Assembly: GCA_965196985.1 (NCBI GenBank)
Contig: CBDALO010000214.1
Coordinates: 124,001 to 188,000, forward strand
DNA from: 2-12-FULL-35-23 sp965196985
Lineage (GTDB): Bacteria > Pseudomonadota > Gammaproteobacteria > UBA12402
DNA: 64,000 nucleotides
Direction: 5' to 3'
The position numbers and the translations under genes are program-made. The notes under the pieces are model-generated. The model saw nothing but the letters and a program-made list of their open reading frames with translations. It had not been told where the DNA came from and made no database searches. Within the stretch, counting starts at the first letter, position 1. Every line of letters starts with the position of its first letter. Below, piece after piece: positions 63,735 to 64,000 of this stretch.

Positions 63735-64000
63735 TCACATTCGCCGAGGATTTGAAAATTGTTTTGCTGAATGAGTATTCTCATGGCTAGTAGAGGTATT
63801 AGGGGTGAAAAAAGTTGAGTTGGTCTGAGTAAGCCGAATGTCTTTGCGAAATTTTTTATGATTATAGATCTCTTGTTGTTCTGAATTAGACTGAACATGT
63901 TCTGCTGAGAGGCTAAAGGCTTCTTGATGCGTGCGCTTAAGTGGTTGGGTTTGCTGTGCAATAGTATTACTTAATTGTTCTATATTTGGAACATCATCGC
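63735..64000 (-). CDS. Unknown polar protein, C-terminal end only
   Basis: The minus-strand frame is open from the window edge to TGA at 63735-63737, giving at least 88 residues with a polar, repeat-poor composition: EQLSNTIAQQTQPLKRTHQE, then HVQSNSEQQEIYNHKKFRKD, RLTQTNSTFFTPNTSTSHEN and a terminal FSNPRRM. The gene starts beyond the window. Such Gln/Asn/Thr-rich tails occur on relaxases and effectors alike; no function can be assigned. Confidence 0.6.
   Translation of the reverse strand, partial: DDVPNIEQLSNTIAQQTQPLKRTHQEAFSLSAEHVQSNSEQQEIYNHKKFRKDIRLTQTNSTFFTPNTSTSHENTHSAKQFSNPRRM

Noticed and set aside
63707..63961. 84-codon minus ORF at the right edge
   Set aside because: A different frame, open to the window edge and ending at 63735, has a more protein-like composition.
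1..64000. tRNA, rRNA or integrase/attachment-site signature of a chromosomal ICE
   Set aside because: None was seen; repA and parAB point to a plasmid. The ICE-type T4SS alone does not prove chromosomal integration.

Overview
The window reads as part of a large, heavily rearranged conjugative plasmid (or plasmid cointegrate) from a gammaproteobacterium. A Legionellales or Piscirickettsia-like host would fit the mix of Sel1 and solenoid repeat proteins, a genomic-island-type conjugation system, a VUT/YhhQ transporter and saturating IS load, but this placement is inference. No rRNA, tRNA or CRISPR array was seen. By eye the conjugation block (about 6.3-39.8 kb) is more GC-rich than the AT-rich, IS-rich flanks.

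Layout. 1-1.2 kb: end of a Sel1-repeat protein with near-identical 108-bp DNA repeats. 1.2-6.2 kb: IS graveyard (integrase remnant, two ISKra4-type copies, an IS630 element interrupted by an IS5 element) that has shattered a topB gene. 6.3-32.4 kb, minus strand: a nearly complete PFGI-1/ICE-type (type G) type IV secretion operon. In transcription order it runs PilL-like protein, PFL_4693- and PFL_4695-type proteins, PFL_4697-type membrane protein, RAQPRD protein, small membrane subunits, VirB8-, TraK- and TraB-like proteins, lipoprotein, VirB4/TraC ATPase, PFL_4709/4710/4711-type proteins, TraG, small proteins, TraD, a DsbA-like protein and two unknowns. 32.4-39 kb: cargo and accessory genes on the same strand (2H phosphoesterase, BNR-repeat lipoprotein, helical-repeat protein, periplasmic coiled-coil protein, solitary C5 methyltransferase). 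39-44 kb: a winged-helix replication-like gene split by an IS1634-type element that itself carries an ISNCY element. 44.4-48.4 kb: S24-type repressor, unknown gene, yhhQ-like transporter split by IS91, broken nitrilase. 48.4-56.9 kb: nested IS block (ISKra4, IS256, IS1634 and three IS91 copies). 57.3-61 kb: regulator with a small membrane protein, parA-parB and repA. 61-64 kb: a split coiled-coil gene and the end of another gene, with repeats that could be an origin or oriT.

The main story is insertion-sequence decay that can be reversed on paper. Six 1578-bp IS91-family copies all sit directly after CAAG, and three IS1634-type copies are all flanked by TTAA. Removing them restores uninterrupted reading frames for the VirB4/TraC ATPase (three pieces, about 958 aa), the YhhQ-like transporter, the winged-helix gene and the IS1634 transposase. 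With traC in three pieces, traG frameshifted and topB destroyed, the conjugation machine as sequenced is probably not functional, whereas the maintenance genes repA, parA and parB look intact.
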